In this document: one piece after another, positions 15,231-23,660 of the stretch | How the letters are laid out: each line of letters begins with the position of its first letter | How positions within the stretch are numbered: the first letter of the stretch is position 1 | Assembly (NCBI GenBank): GCA_964621165.1 | Contig: CAZULC010000019.1 | Coordinates: forward strand, 1-37,335 | DNA: 37,335 nt | Direction of reading: 5' to 3' | Source: UMGS1696 sp964621165 | Lineage (GTDB): Bacteria; Bacillota; Clostridia; Oscillospirales; CAG-272 | The notes under the pieces: generated by a model | Told to the model about the DNA's origin: nothing | The model's database searches: none | What the model saw: the letters and a program-made list of their open reading frames with translations, nothing else | Made by a program: the position numbers and the translations under genes

Positions 15231-17157
15231 ATTCTTTTTCTATGGAAATTTCCGTATCGAGTGAAGCTTTCAGATATATTACACTATTATCTACAATAAA
15301 CTTCTGACCCATGCTGTTTTCTGTAAGTTCATTGCATTCCGTGCTGGTTTTCAAAATCAACCTGCCACCAACGGATGCTGCGACTACTATTTTACAATTG
15401 TCCGTTGATTCAAAAGGAATTCGTTCATATATGAAAACATTGCTGTCAACGTACAATATTCTGAACAAGCCATCCTTGAAAATACCGTTTTCCCGTCGGA
15501 TTCTTCCTATTCTTTGGTAAAAATCCAACAGATTCTCATCCATGTTGTTCCATGGGAATGGGCGTCGGCAAAACGGATCGCGGTAGCCCTCGATTCCGAC
15601 TTCATCTCCGTAGAATATAGATGGTGAACCGGGAAGTCCAGCTATGATTCCGTAGGAGATTTTCAGCTTTGGAACCGCGGTTTCCCGCTCTACCGAGGTC
15701 ATTTTTATTTTCGACAGCTCATCATTTGACTTGTTTCCGGCATCCTCACCGCCGAGTAGGGTCAGAATCCGCTCCGTGTCATGGGTGCCGAGGAAGTTCA
15801 TCAGGTTATCGGAGGAGCATTTGGGATAGCGGCGGTAGGTTCCCTCAGTATATCGGACAAGATCGCTAAATTCGCCGTTCTTCACAAAATTTATGACTGC
15901 TTTGCGGAGAGGATAGTTCATCACCGAATCAAGCTGTCCGCCGCAGAGATAACGACGTCTGCAACTGTAGCTTACCTTGTCGGTAGCATCCTCCCATACC
16001 TCGCCGATGATCACACCATCGGGATTGTTTGATTTTACAGCCGTCCTGAAATCGTCGAGAAAATCGTTGTCCAGCTCGTCCGCAACGTCAAGCCGCCATC
16101 CGGAAACGCCTTTTTTCATCCATTTTGGCAGAAATTTACTGCAAACAAAGTCACGGAATTGTTGATTATGGCTATTCACCCGGGGCATTATTTTTATTCC
16201 CCACCAACATTCGTAGTCATCGGGAAAATCACGGAAGGTGTACCAATCAGCGTAGGGTGACTCCTTTGACTGATACGCGCCGACGGACTTGTACTTCCCT
16301 TTTTGGTTGAAATACACGCTGTCAGAGCCGGTGTGGTTGAAAACTCCGTCAAGAATTATCTGGATTCCATGCTTTTTGGCTTTTTTGCACAAATCCGCCA
16401 GAGCCGCGTTTCCGCCGAACATTGCGTCCACCTTGAGATAATCGCCGGTGTCGTATTTATGGTTGGAGTACGCGTCGAAAACCGGGGAGAGGTAGATTGT
16501 GCGAACGCCAAGTGATTCGATGTAGTCGAGCTTTTCCGCGATTCCCCAGAGATCTCCGCCGAAGAACACGTTGTTTTCGACATATGCTCCGGGAAATTCG
16601 CCGAACTGCGGGATTCCGTTGTCCCAGTTTTCGTCGAGGACCGCACCTTTTTTCACCCTGGATCGACCGCTACGGCAGAATCTGTCCACGAAAATGTGGT
16701 AGGTCACGCCTTCGCTGTAGCTTTTTGAGGTTTCGTATCCGGAAGAGTAGATCAAAAGCTGTCTCTCGCCGATGTTGTCCTTGATTCTCACCAGTTCCGT
16801 TGGATTTTCGCCGCCATAACACAGGCATTCGTTCTGGTATCTGACTCTATACTGGTAGTAAAACAGACCCGGCTCGTTATCCCACACAGACAGAAGCCCT
16901 CCCATTGACAGCTCAACGGTGAAAAGCATCGCTTTTACTTTTTTCAGGGAGATTGAGCGGTAGATTGTTTTGCCGGAGTTCCACGCATCCTTGTGAATCA
17001 GAATTTCCACCGCTTCCGGGTCTAAATCGTTGAATCTCACAGTGAAACGCAGTTTATCATCGGTGGAAAATGCCCCAAAAAGACTCATGTCCCGATTTTT
17101 TATGAGGTCATATTTGCATTCTTGTACTGAATAGTTCTTATTATGGGATAATATCAT
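15229..17157 (-). CDS. GH13 alpha-amylase/neopullulanase-type glycosidase, cytoplasmic
   Basis: A glycoside hydrolase of about 642 residues with no signal peptide, so likely acting on internal glycogen or maltodextrin. The (beta/alpha)8 motifs are DGVFNHTG (region I, near residue 268), GWRLDVAD (nucleophile Asp357), GEVWED (acid/base Glu386) and THDTERI (Asp460). About 130 residues precede the catalytic domain and resemble the N-terminal beta-sandwich of neopullulanases and maltogenic amylases. The frame extends to 17274 and would overlap glgP by 109 bases. The ATG at 17157 falls eight bases after the glgP stop and starts MILSHNKNY, which I prefer; MSLFGAF near 17087 is an alternative. Last gene of the glycogen operon, so it probably debranches or trims glycogen with GlgP. 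Confidence 0.9.
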   Translation of the reverse strand: MILSHNKNYSVQECKYDLIKNRDMSLFGAFSTDDKLRFTVRFNDLDPEAVEILIHKDAWNSGKTIYRSISLKKVKAMLFTVELSMGGLLSVWDNEPGLFYYQYRVRYQNECLCYGGENPTELVRIKDNIGERQLLIYSSGYETSKSYSEGVTYHIFVDRFCRSGRSRVKKGAVLDENWDNGIPQFGEFPGAYVENNVFFGGDLWGIAEKLDYIESLGVRTIYLSPVFDAYSNHKYDTGDYLKVDAMFGGNAALADLCKKAKKHGIQIILDGVFNHTGSDSVYFNQKGKYKSVGAYQSKESPYADWYTFRDFPDDYECWWGIKIMPRVNSHNQQFRDFVCSKFLPKWMKKGVSGWRLDVADELDNDFLDDFRTAVKSNNPDGVIIGEVWEDATDKVSYSCRRRYLCGGQLDSVMNYPLRKAVINFVKNGEFSDLVRYTEGTYRRYPKCSSDNLMNFLGTHDTERILTLLGGEDAGNKSNDELSKIKMTSVERETAVPKLKISYGIIAGLPGSPSIFYGDEVGIEGYRDPFCRRPFPWNNMDENLLDFYQRIGRIRRENGIFKDGLFRILYVDSNVFIYERIPFESTDNCKIVVAASVGGRLILKTSTECNELTENSMGQKFIVDNSVIYLKASLDTEISIEKE

Positions 17158-17165
17158 ATTCAAAA

Positions 17166-19640
17166 TTATCTCACAGGCGAAATGTGCCAAATATTGTCTG
17201 CATATTCGCGGATGCATCTGTCGGACGAGAAGAATCCGGCGCTTGCTATATTGTAGAGGGACTTCTTCTGCCACGAGTAGGTGTCGCGATAGGTCTCCAT
17301 CATTCTCTCGTAGACGTTCATGTAGGAGTCATAATCGGCAAGGCACATGTAGGGGTCGGATACTCCATGACTGTAGAGCAGATAATTTATCATGTTGGAG
17401 AAGTTGTTGCCCGCGAAAGTGCCGCCCAGTCTGTCGATTGTCTCCCGGAGTCTGTCGCTGTTGGTGTAATAATGGAGTGAGGAATAACCGTGGCGCCACA
17501 TGTCGTCAACTTCGTCTGCCTTGAGTCCAAAGATGAAGATGTTGCTGTCGCCGCCAACTGCCTCACGGATTTCAACGTTTGCGCCGTCAAGTGTACCTAT
17601 TGTGAGAGCGCCGTTGAGCATGAACTTCATGCAGCCCGTACCACTGGCTTCCTTTCCGGCGAGGGAGATCTGTTCGCTGATGTCGCTGGCAGGCATGAGA
17701 ACCTCGGCGGTGCTGACGTTGTAGTCCTCTACGTAGATGACCTTGATGATATCTCTGACCTTGGGATCGTTTTCGATCTCTTCGCCAAGGGACCAAATGA
17801 GCTTGATGATGTCCTTTGCCATGTAGTAACCCGGGGCAGCCTTACCGCCGAAGATAAAGGTTGTGGGAGTGAAGTCGCCGTTGGGGTTTGCTTTGATTTC
17901 ATTATAGAAGGTTATGATTTTCAGAACGTTGAGCAGCTGACGCTTATATTCATGCATTCTCTTAACCTGAACGTCGAACACGGAATTTACATCCAGCTTG
18001 CGTCCAGTTTTATTGAAGTAATACTTTGAAAATTCAAGTTTGTTATCGGACTTGATTACCGCGAGTTTGTCAAGAACATCCTTGTCGGAAGCAAACTGCT
18101 TGAATCTGCTCAGACGGGAGAAGTCTTCTCTGTAGTCGGGGCCGATCATTTCGTCAAGCAGTTTTGTCAGTCCGGGATTGGAGCTGCACAGCCATCTTCT
18201 CATAGCGATACCGTTTGTTACATTTGTAAACTTATACGGCATTGCCTTGTAGTAGTCGTGGAATACGGTCTTTTTCAGGATGTCAGAATGAAGAGCCGAT
18301 ACGCCGTTGACCGTATGTGAGGCTGCCACGCTGAGGTTTGCCATTCTGACCTGTGAATATCCGACAATTGCCATGCGGGAAATTCTGTCCCAGTCACCGG
18401 GATACATGTTCCAAAGGTCGGCGCATAGACGGCGGTTTATTTCTTCAATTATCATATAGATTCTCGGAAGCTTCAGCTTGAAGAGGTTTACGTTCCACTT
18501 TTCGAGAGCTTCGGGGAGAACGGTATGGTTTGTGTACGATACAACTCTGGTGACAACGGACCATGCTGTTTCCCATGAGTAGGAGTAAACATCCATCAGG
18601 ATGCGCATAAGCTCGGGAATGCAGAGTGCGGGGTGGGTATCGTTGATGTGGATTGCCACCTTTTCTGCAAAATTGTGGAGTGTTCCGTAAGCGGCAAGGT
18701 GGTCGGCGATTATGCTCTGGAGCGACGCGGAAACGAGGAAATACTGCTGAGTAAGTCTGAGAAGCTTGCCCTCTTCGTGGTCGTCGGAGGGATATAGCAC
18801 CTTTGAGATAACCTCGGCGTTTGAAGTCTCCTGAATGGCCTTGATATACTGTCCCTGTGAGAAGAGATTCATGTTGAAGTTCGTGGTGTCAACAGCTTTC
18901 CAGAGTCTAAGGACGCTGACAGCCTCGCAGTTCGCACCGGAAATCATCATGTCGTAAGGGACGGCTCTGACGGTTTCGTAGTTGTCATAGGTGACGGAGC
19001 ATTTGCCGTTGTTCCACTGTTCGTTGACGTTGCCGCCCAGCTTGATGTCAAAGGCTTTGTCAGTACGTGGAACGAGCCATGTGTCGCCGCGGTTCATCCA
19101 TGAGTCGGGAAGCTCCACCTGGTTGCCGTCTATGATACGCTGCTTGAACAGGCCGTATTCGTAGCAGATTGAGAATCCTGTAGCTGCGTAATCGAGGGTT
19201 GTCAGGGAGTCCATAAAGCATGCAGCGAGACGTCCGAGACCGCCGTTTCCGAGACCCGGGTCAGGCTCAAGCTCGTAGATTCTGTCAAGATCAAAACCAA
19301 GTTCAGCAAGGGCTTCCCTGTATTCGTCGGCAACGCCAAGGTTCATCAGATTGTTTCTGAGCTGGCGGCCAACGAGGAACTCCATGCACATATAGTACAC
19401 TCTCTTCGGGTGCTTTCTCTTGATTTTATCATGGAACTTGGAGCGTTTTGTGGTGAGAATATCCTTTACGCTGAGAGCGGTGGCCTTGAAAACCTGCTCT
19501 TCCGTGGCCTCATCCGGATTTACTCCGTAATATCTCGTCAGCTTGAGCCTGATACTTTCTTTGACATCAGCTGACGTCAAGGGCTGTGAAATGTCTTTTG
19601 AATCGTTAAGATAATTGTTCATAAACCTATCTGCTTTCAT
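17166..19640 (-). CDS. glgP: Glycogen/maltodextrin phosphorylase
   Basis: An 824-residue GT35 enzyme that releases glucose-1-phosphate from glycogen ends. The PLP-site stretch EASGTGCMKFMLNGALTIGTLDGANVEI places the Schiff-base lysine at Lys672. EPDPGLGNGGLGRLAACFMDS, AIHINDTHPALCIPELMRIL and RMHEYKRQLLN are further family blocks. Length matches the E. coli and clostridial enzymes. The ATG at 19640 has no Shine-Dalgarno; a second ATG six codons on (19622) has only a closely spaced AGG. A 7-bp hairpin ends nine bases upstream of the first ATG (see 19649-19684), so translation may be controlled there. It lies between glgA and the GH13 gene. Confidence 0.97.
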   Translation of the reverse strand: MKADRFMNNYLNDSKDISQPLTSADVKESIRLKLTRYYGVNPDEATEEQVFKATALSVKDILTTKRSKFHDKIKRKHPKRVYYMCMEFLVGRQLRNNLMNLGVADEYREALAELGFDLDRIYELEPDPGLGNGGLGRLAACFMDSLTTLDYAATGFSICYEYGLFKQRIIDGNQVELPDSWMNRGDTWLVPRTDKAFDIKLGGNVNEQWNNGKCSVTYDNYETVRAVPYDMMISGANCEAVSVLRLWKAVDTTNFNMNLFSQGQYIKAIQETSNAEVISKVLYPSDDHEEGKLLRLTQQYFLVSASLQSIIADHLAAYGTLHNFAEKVAIHINDTHPALCIPELMRILMDVYSYSWETAWSVVTRVVSYTNHTVLPEALEKWNVNLFKLKLPRIYMIIEEINRRLCADLWNMYPGDWDRISRMAIVGYSQVRMANLSVAASHTVNGVSALHSDILKKTVFHDYYKAMPYKFTNVTNGIAMRRWLCSSNPGLTKLLDEMIGPDYREDFSRLSRFKQFASDKDVLDKLAVIKSDNKLEFSKYYFNKTGRKLDVNSVFDVQVKRMHEYKRQLLNVLKIITFYNEIKANPNGDFTPTTFIFGGKAAPGYYMAKDIIKLIWSLGEEIENDPKVRDIIKVIYVEDYNVSTAEVLMPASDISEQISLAGKEASGTGCMKFMLNGALTIGTLDGANVEIREAVGGDSNIFIFGLKADEVDDMWRHGYSSLHYYTNSDRLRETIDRLGGTFAGNNFSNMINYLLYSHGVSDPYMCLADYDSYMNVYERMMETYRDTYSWQKKSLYNIASAGFFSSDRCIREYADNIWHISPVR

Positions 19641-19648
19641 AAAGAGTA

Positions 19649-19684
19649 GGCGCAGATGTAATTCTATGAAAATATAACTGCGCC
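19649..19684 (-). promoter_or_regulatory. Intercistronic hairpin before glgP
   Basis: In the transcript GGCGCAG (19684-19678) pairs perfectly with CTGCGCC (19655-19649), enclosing a 22-base AU-rich loop. It lies between the glgA stop and the glgP start. Nine bases (TACTCTTTA-type, no purine run) separate it from the ATG. It could be a processing or stability element or affect glgP initiation. No U-run follows. Confidence 0.6.
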
Positions 19685-19705
19685 CCTGACTATAACTTTA
19701 TTATT

Positions 19706-21145
19706 TTACATCAAATTCCGATAAATTTCAATATACTTTTTAGCCGAAACATTCCATGAAAAATCGACTTTCATGACGTTTTCTAACAAATTTGACCATT
19801 TTTCTTTATCTTTGTATATATTCAGCGCATAATTGATAACGTTCATCATGTCGTGAGCGTTATAATTCTTGAAGGAGAAGCCATTACCGGTTCCGTCGTA
19901 TTCGTTATATGGGTGGATTGTGTCAGCTAGTCCGCCGCATTCACGGACAATCGGAACGGTGCCGTATCTTGACGCGATCATCTGGGAAAGTCCGCATGGC
20001 TCGCTCTTTGACGGCATGAGGAACAGGTCGGCGCCGGCGTAGATTTCCTTGGAGAGAGCCTTGTTGTACTCGAGCTTTACGCATACCTGATCGGGGTGGC
20101 GTGCGGCTAGTCCCTTGAAGTAGTCCTCGAGAGCCGGATCTCCTGTGCCGAGAACCACAACCTGAACGTCGTTGTTTATGACAATCTCTTCCATAACGCG
20201 GCGGATGAGATCAAAGCCCTTGTGGTCAGCGAGACGTGAGATAACAGCGATAATAGGAGTCTCAGGCTTGTTTTCAAAACCTGCGAGAGCCTGAAGAGCC
20301 GCTTTGTCCTCAGCCTTGCCGGATAAATCGTCGACGGTAAAGTTCCTCTTGATTTCCGTATCGGTGGCAGGGTTGTAGTAATCAACGTCGATACCGTTTA
20401 CAATTCCGATCAGCTTGCCTTCTGCGTCCGCCTGTCTGAGGATGTAGTGGAGTCCGCTGCCGTAGTACTCAGTGAGGATTTCTCTCGAGTAGGTCTGGCT
20501 GACTGTGTTTACCATATCCGCACAGGTTATGGCGCCCTTGAGGAGGTTAATGTTGCCGTTGTATTCGACTATGCTTCTGTCCCATTCGGGAAGCTCGAAC
20601 ACATCGGCCAAAATGTTGAAGTCGAACTGGCCCTGATAGTCAATGTTGTGAATTGTAAACAGTGCCTTGATGTTTCTGTATTCATCCAGATGGGAATATT
20701 TTCTCTTGAGATAAATTACAGCAAGGGCGCTCTGCCAGTCGTTGGCGTGCATTATATCCGGGTAGAAGTTGACTGCCGCCATAAGCTCAAGCACGCACTT
20801 TGAGAAGAACGCGAATCTCTCGCCGTCGTCGTAGCTGCCGTAGGGTCTGGGTCTGTCGAAGTAGTAGAGATTGTCGATGAAGTAGTAGGTTACGCCTTCG
20901 TTTACGATTTTCCAGATTCCGCAGTACTGGTTTCTCCACGCAAGTCTCACGTTGATCTCGCATACAAGTTCCAGCTGCTCGGCGTATTTATCCCTGACTG
21001 AGGGGTACATGGGGATTACGGCTCTGACGTCCGCCTTGCAGTCCTCAGCCTTGTAAACCGCCTTGGGGAGTGAGCCTATAACGTCAGCAAGTCCGCCTGT
21101 GGAAGCATAAGGGAGAGCTTCCGATGCCACATATAAAATTTTCAT
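19706..21145 (-). CDS. glgA: Glycogen synthase (ADP-glucose)
   Basis: A GT5 synthase of 479 residues that adds glucose from ADP-glucose to glycogen. Conserved blocks are STGGLADVIGSLPKA at the N-terminus, HANDWQSALAVIYL, FTIHNIDYQGQF, NGIDVDYYNP, and SEPCGLSQMIASRYGTVPIVRECGGLADT near the C-terminus with the acid of the EPCGL motif. Residue 15, the lysine of the E. coli KTGGL motif that contacts ADP-glucose, is serine here. AGGA lies upstream of ATG 21145. It follows glgD by 51 bases. Confidence 0.96.
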   Translation of the reverse strand: MKILYVASEALPYASTGGLADVIGSLPKAVYKAEDCKADVRAVIPMYPSVRDKYAEQLELVCEINVRLAWRNQYCGIWKIVNEGVTYYFIDNLYYFDRPRPYGSYDDGERFAFFSKCVLELMAAVNFYPDIMHANDWQSALAVIYLKRKYSHLDEYRNIKALFTIHNIDYQGQFDFNILADVFELPEWDRSIVEYNGNINLLKGAITCADMVNTVSQTYSREILTEYYGSGLHYILRQADAEGKLIGIVNGIDVDYYNPATDTEIKRNFTVDDLSGKAEDKAALQALAGFENKPETPIIAVISRLADHKGFDLIRRVMEEIVINNDVQVVVLGTGDPALEDYFKGLAARHPDQVCVKLEYNKALSKEIYAGADLFLMPSKSEPCGLSQMIASRYGTVPIVRECGGLADTIHPYNEYDGTGNGFSFKNYNAHDMMNVINYALNIYKDKEKWSNLLENVMKVDFSWNVSAKKYIEIYRNLM

Positions 21146-21196
21146 AATATTATATCCTTTTTAATAAAATCTGTATCACTTGGCGGAATTATAACG

Positions 21197-22330
21197 TCAG
21201 ATCATTTTGCCCTTTGATACGTAGAAGGGCTGTGTGTCGGCTCCGCAGAGCATGAGTCCGTCTCTCAGAACGGCGTTTTTGTCTGTAATTACGTAGTTGA
21301 GGAACGCGCCGTCGCCGATTATTGTGTCCTGCATGATGATGCTGTTCTTGACCGTGGCGTTCTTGCCGATTTTAACTCCGCGGAAGATAATGGAGTTTTC
21401 GACAGTTCCCTCGATGTAGCATCCGTCGGCTACCATGGAGTTCTTCACCGATGACTTTTCGCTGTAGTATGCGGGTGTGGAGTTGCGTACCTTTGTATAT
21501 ACAGGACGGTTCTTTACGTTGAACAGTGATTCTCTTGCCTCGGCGTTGGTGAGAAGCTCCATGCTGTGCTTGTAGTAGTCGAGAAATGAAGTGATGTTTG
21601 CGAAGTAGCCGTCGTAGCGGTAAACGCGGTAGTTCATGTTCTTGTAGTTCTTTGAAATAATATCTCTGGACATGCTTGTGAAGTTGTGAGCTATTGCGTC
21701 AAGCACGATCTGGCGGAGATATGATGTATTGATGACTACCATGTTGAGGCTTATGTCGGCGTTGCCCTCGAAGTCCGTGGGATATACGAGAACATCGTTG
21801 ATTCTTCCGTCGGCGTCGGAGTAGAGGATTGTGCTCGCCTTTGCGTCGGTCTTGGTCAGGTTAACGTTTTTTACGGCGAAAGTCATGTCCGCGCCGGACT
21901 TCTTGTGGTATTCGATCATATCGTTGAAGTCTACGTTGCAGATTACGTCGCAATCGGAGAGAACCACGTAGTCGTCGGTGATGCGGCTGATTGAGTAGTT
22001 GACGCTCTTTAACGCTTCGAGTCTGGAGGTGTAGAGGGCGTTTACGTTGTTTGCGTAGGCTGTGATGTAGGGCGGCAGGATTTTGATACCACCGGAGCGG
22101 CGTGCAAGATCCCAGTCCTTACCTGAGCCGATGTGGTCCATCAGTGAGTGGTAGTTGTAGTGGGTGATGATGCTGACGTTGTAAATATCGGAGTTCACCA
22201 TGTTTGACAGTGTGAAGTCTATGAAGCGGTAACGGCAGGCAAAGGGAATTGACGCTACCGTCCGAAGCGTTGTTAGCTCGGGTATGTTGTTATCGTGAAT
22301 ATTTGAAAATATAATTCCAGTTGCTGACAT
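21197..22330 (-). CDS. glgD: GlgD, regulatory subunit of ADP-glucose pyrophosphorylase
   Basis: A 377-residue GlgC paralogue. It keeps the overall fold (RYRFIDFTLSNMVNSDIYNV, SGKDWDLARRSGGIKILPP, left-handed beta-helix repeats near the C-terminus), but the nucleotide-binding GGxGxRL loop is replaced by FSNIHDNNIPELTTLR and the catalytic GDH by SDCD. In Firmicutes GlgD is inactive alone and changes the activity and regulation of GlgC in a heterotetramer. GGAGA precedes the ATG. It sits directly downstream of glgC with a 38-base gap. Confidence 0.95.
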   Translation of the reverse strand: MSATGIIFSNIHDNNIPELTTLRTVASIPFACRYRFIDFTLSNMVNSDIYNVSIITHYNYHSLMDHIGSGKDWDLARRSGGIKILPPYITAYANNVNALYTSRLEALKSVNYSISRITDDYVVLSDCDVICNVDFNDMIEYHKKSGADMTFAVKNVNLTKTDAKASTILYSDADGRINDVLVYPTDFEGNADISLNMVVINTSYLRQIVLDAIAHNFTSMSRDIISKNYKNMNYRVYRYDGYFANITSFLDYYKHSMELLTNAEARESLFNVKNRPVYTKVRNSTPAYYSEKSSVKNSMVADGCYIEGTVENSIIFRGVKIGKNATVKNSIIMQDTIIGDGAFLNYVITDKNAVLRDGLMLCGADTQPFYVSKGKMI

Positions 22331-22368
22331 ATTCTATCTCCGTTCTGTTATATGACAATTAGTTTGCC

Positions 22369-23571
22369 TTATTTGTTCTTTTTGAGCCACTCTTCATTTA
22401 CCATCTCGCCGCCGGGAATATCCGAGCCAGGCTTGATTCTGAGTCCTGAACCGACAACCGTTATTGCCTCTCCCGAGCTTTTTGTTCTGCCGATGACAGA
22501 GCCTGCTCCCACTGTTGTGGCACTGTCGATTATGGAGTAGTTAATGGTGGTTCCGCTCTCGATAACAACGTCCTTCATGATGACTGAATCCTTGATGTAC
22601 GCGCCGCGGGCAACCTTGACTCCGCTTGCGAGAACGGAATTTTCAACGATTCCCTCGATGTCGCAGCCCTCGGTGATCAGTGAATTTGACACTTTAGCGT
22701 AGTCGCCGGTGAAGTGCGGGGGTTCGGAGTAGTTGCGGGAGTAGATTCTCCAGCTTCTGTCGCGGAGGTTGAACTTGGGGGACTCGCCGATCAGATCCAT
22801 ATTTGCTTCCCAGAGGGACTGGATTGTTCCGACGTCCTTCCAATATCCGCTGAAGGGGTAGGCGTACATCTTGCAGCCGTCAGCCAGCATTGTGGGGATG
22901 ATGTTCTTGCCGAAGTCCTTGGATGAGTTGGGGTCAGCTTCGTCCGCGATAAGGTATCTCTCGAGAACATCCTTATTGAAGATGTAGATGCCCATTGACG
23001 CCTTTGTACTCTTGGGATGCTTTGGCTTTTCTTCGAATTCAACGATTTTCAGGTTTTCGTCGGTGTTCATGATGCCGAAGCGGCTTGCTTCTTCGAGAGT
23101 CACTTCAAGAACGGCTATGGTGCAGTCAGCTCCGTTTTCCTTGTGAGCCTCGAGCATCTTGTTGTAATCCATTTTATAAATATGGTCGCCGGATAAAATT
23201 ATGACATATTCGGGGTCGTAACGGTTTATAAAGTCAAGATTCTGGTAGATGGCGTTAGCCGTACCCTTATACCAGTCCGCGCCATTTTTAGCCTGGTATG
23301 GCGGGAGAACTGTGACTCCGCTTTCCATACGATCCAAGTCCCACGGACGTCCGCTTCCGATATACTCGTTAAGTACAAGAGGCTGATATTGAGTAAGAAC
23401 GCCGACGGTATATATGCCGGAATTCACGCAGTTCGACAGCGGAAAGTCTATTATACGGTATTTTCCGCCAAAGGGTACGGCAGGTTTTGCGGTTTTTTCA
23501 GTCAAGGTATAGAGTCTGCTTCCCTGTCCGCCTGCAAGAAGCATAGCTACGCATTCTTGTTTTTTGTACAT
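22369..23571 (-). CDS. glgC: Glucose-1-phosphate adenylyltransferase, catalytic subunit
   Basis: A 400-residue enzyme that makes ADP-glucose from glucose-1-phosphate and ATP, the committed step of glycogen synthesis. It has the intact pyrophosphorylase loop MLLAGGQGSRLYTLTEKTAKPAVPFGGKYRIIDFPLSN, the GSGRPWDLDR and WYKGTANAIYQNLDFI blocks, the catalytic ILSGDHIYKMDY, and EFEEKPKHPKS. A left-handed beta-helix domain follows. GGAGG lies six bases before the ATG. A small hairpin (ATGAC/GTCAT, 23583-23598) lies in the 89-base gap after glgB. Works with GlgD encoded next. Confidence 0.98.
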   Translation of the reverse strand: MYKKQECVAMLLAGGQGSRLYTLTEKTAKPAVPFGGKYRIIDFPLSNCVNSGIYTVGVLTQYQPLVLNEYIGSGRPWDLDRMESGVTVLPPYQAKNGADWYKGTANAIYQNLDFINRYDPEYVIILSGDHIYKMDYNKMLEAHKENGADCTIAVLEVTLEEASRFGIMNTDENLKIVEFEEKPKHPKSTKASMGIYIFNKDVLERYLIADEADPNSSKDFGKNIIPTMLADGCKMYAYPFSGYWKDVGTIQSLWEANMDLIGESPKFNLRDRSWRIYSRNYSEPPHFTGDYAKVSNSLITEGCDIEGIVENSVLASGVKVARGAYIKDSVIMKDVVIESGTTINYSIIDSATTVGAGSVIGRTKSSGEAITVVGSGLRIKPGSDIPGGEMVNEEWLKKNK

Positions 23572-23660
23572 AATATTCCTCCATGACTATATTGTCATAA
23601 AATTTTACTGTTTTTATGGATTCGCTGCTTGAAAATTATTATAATGATGCAATATTTGTC

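Noticed and set aside
23583..23598. Terminator between glgB and glgC
   Set aside because: The stem has only five AU-rich pairs and no U-run, so at most a weak hairpin before the ribosome site.
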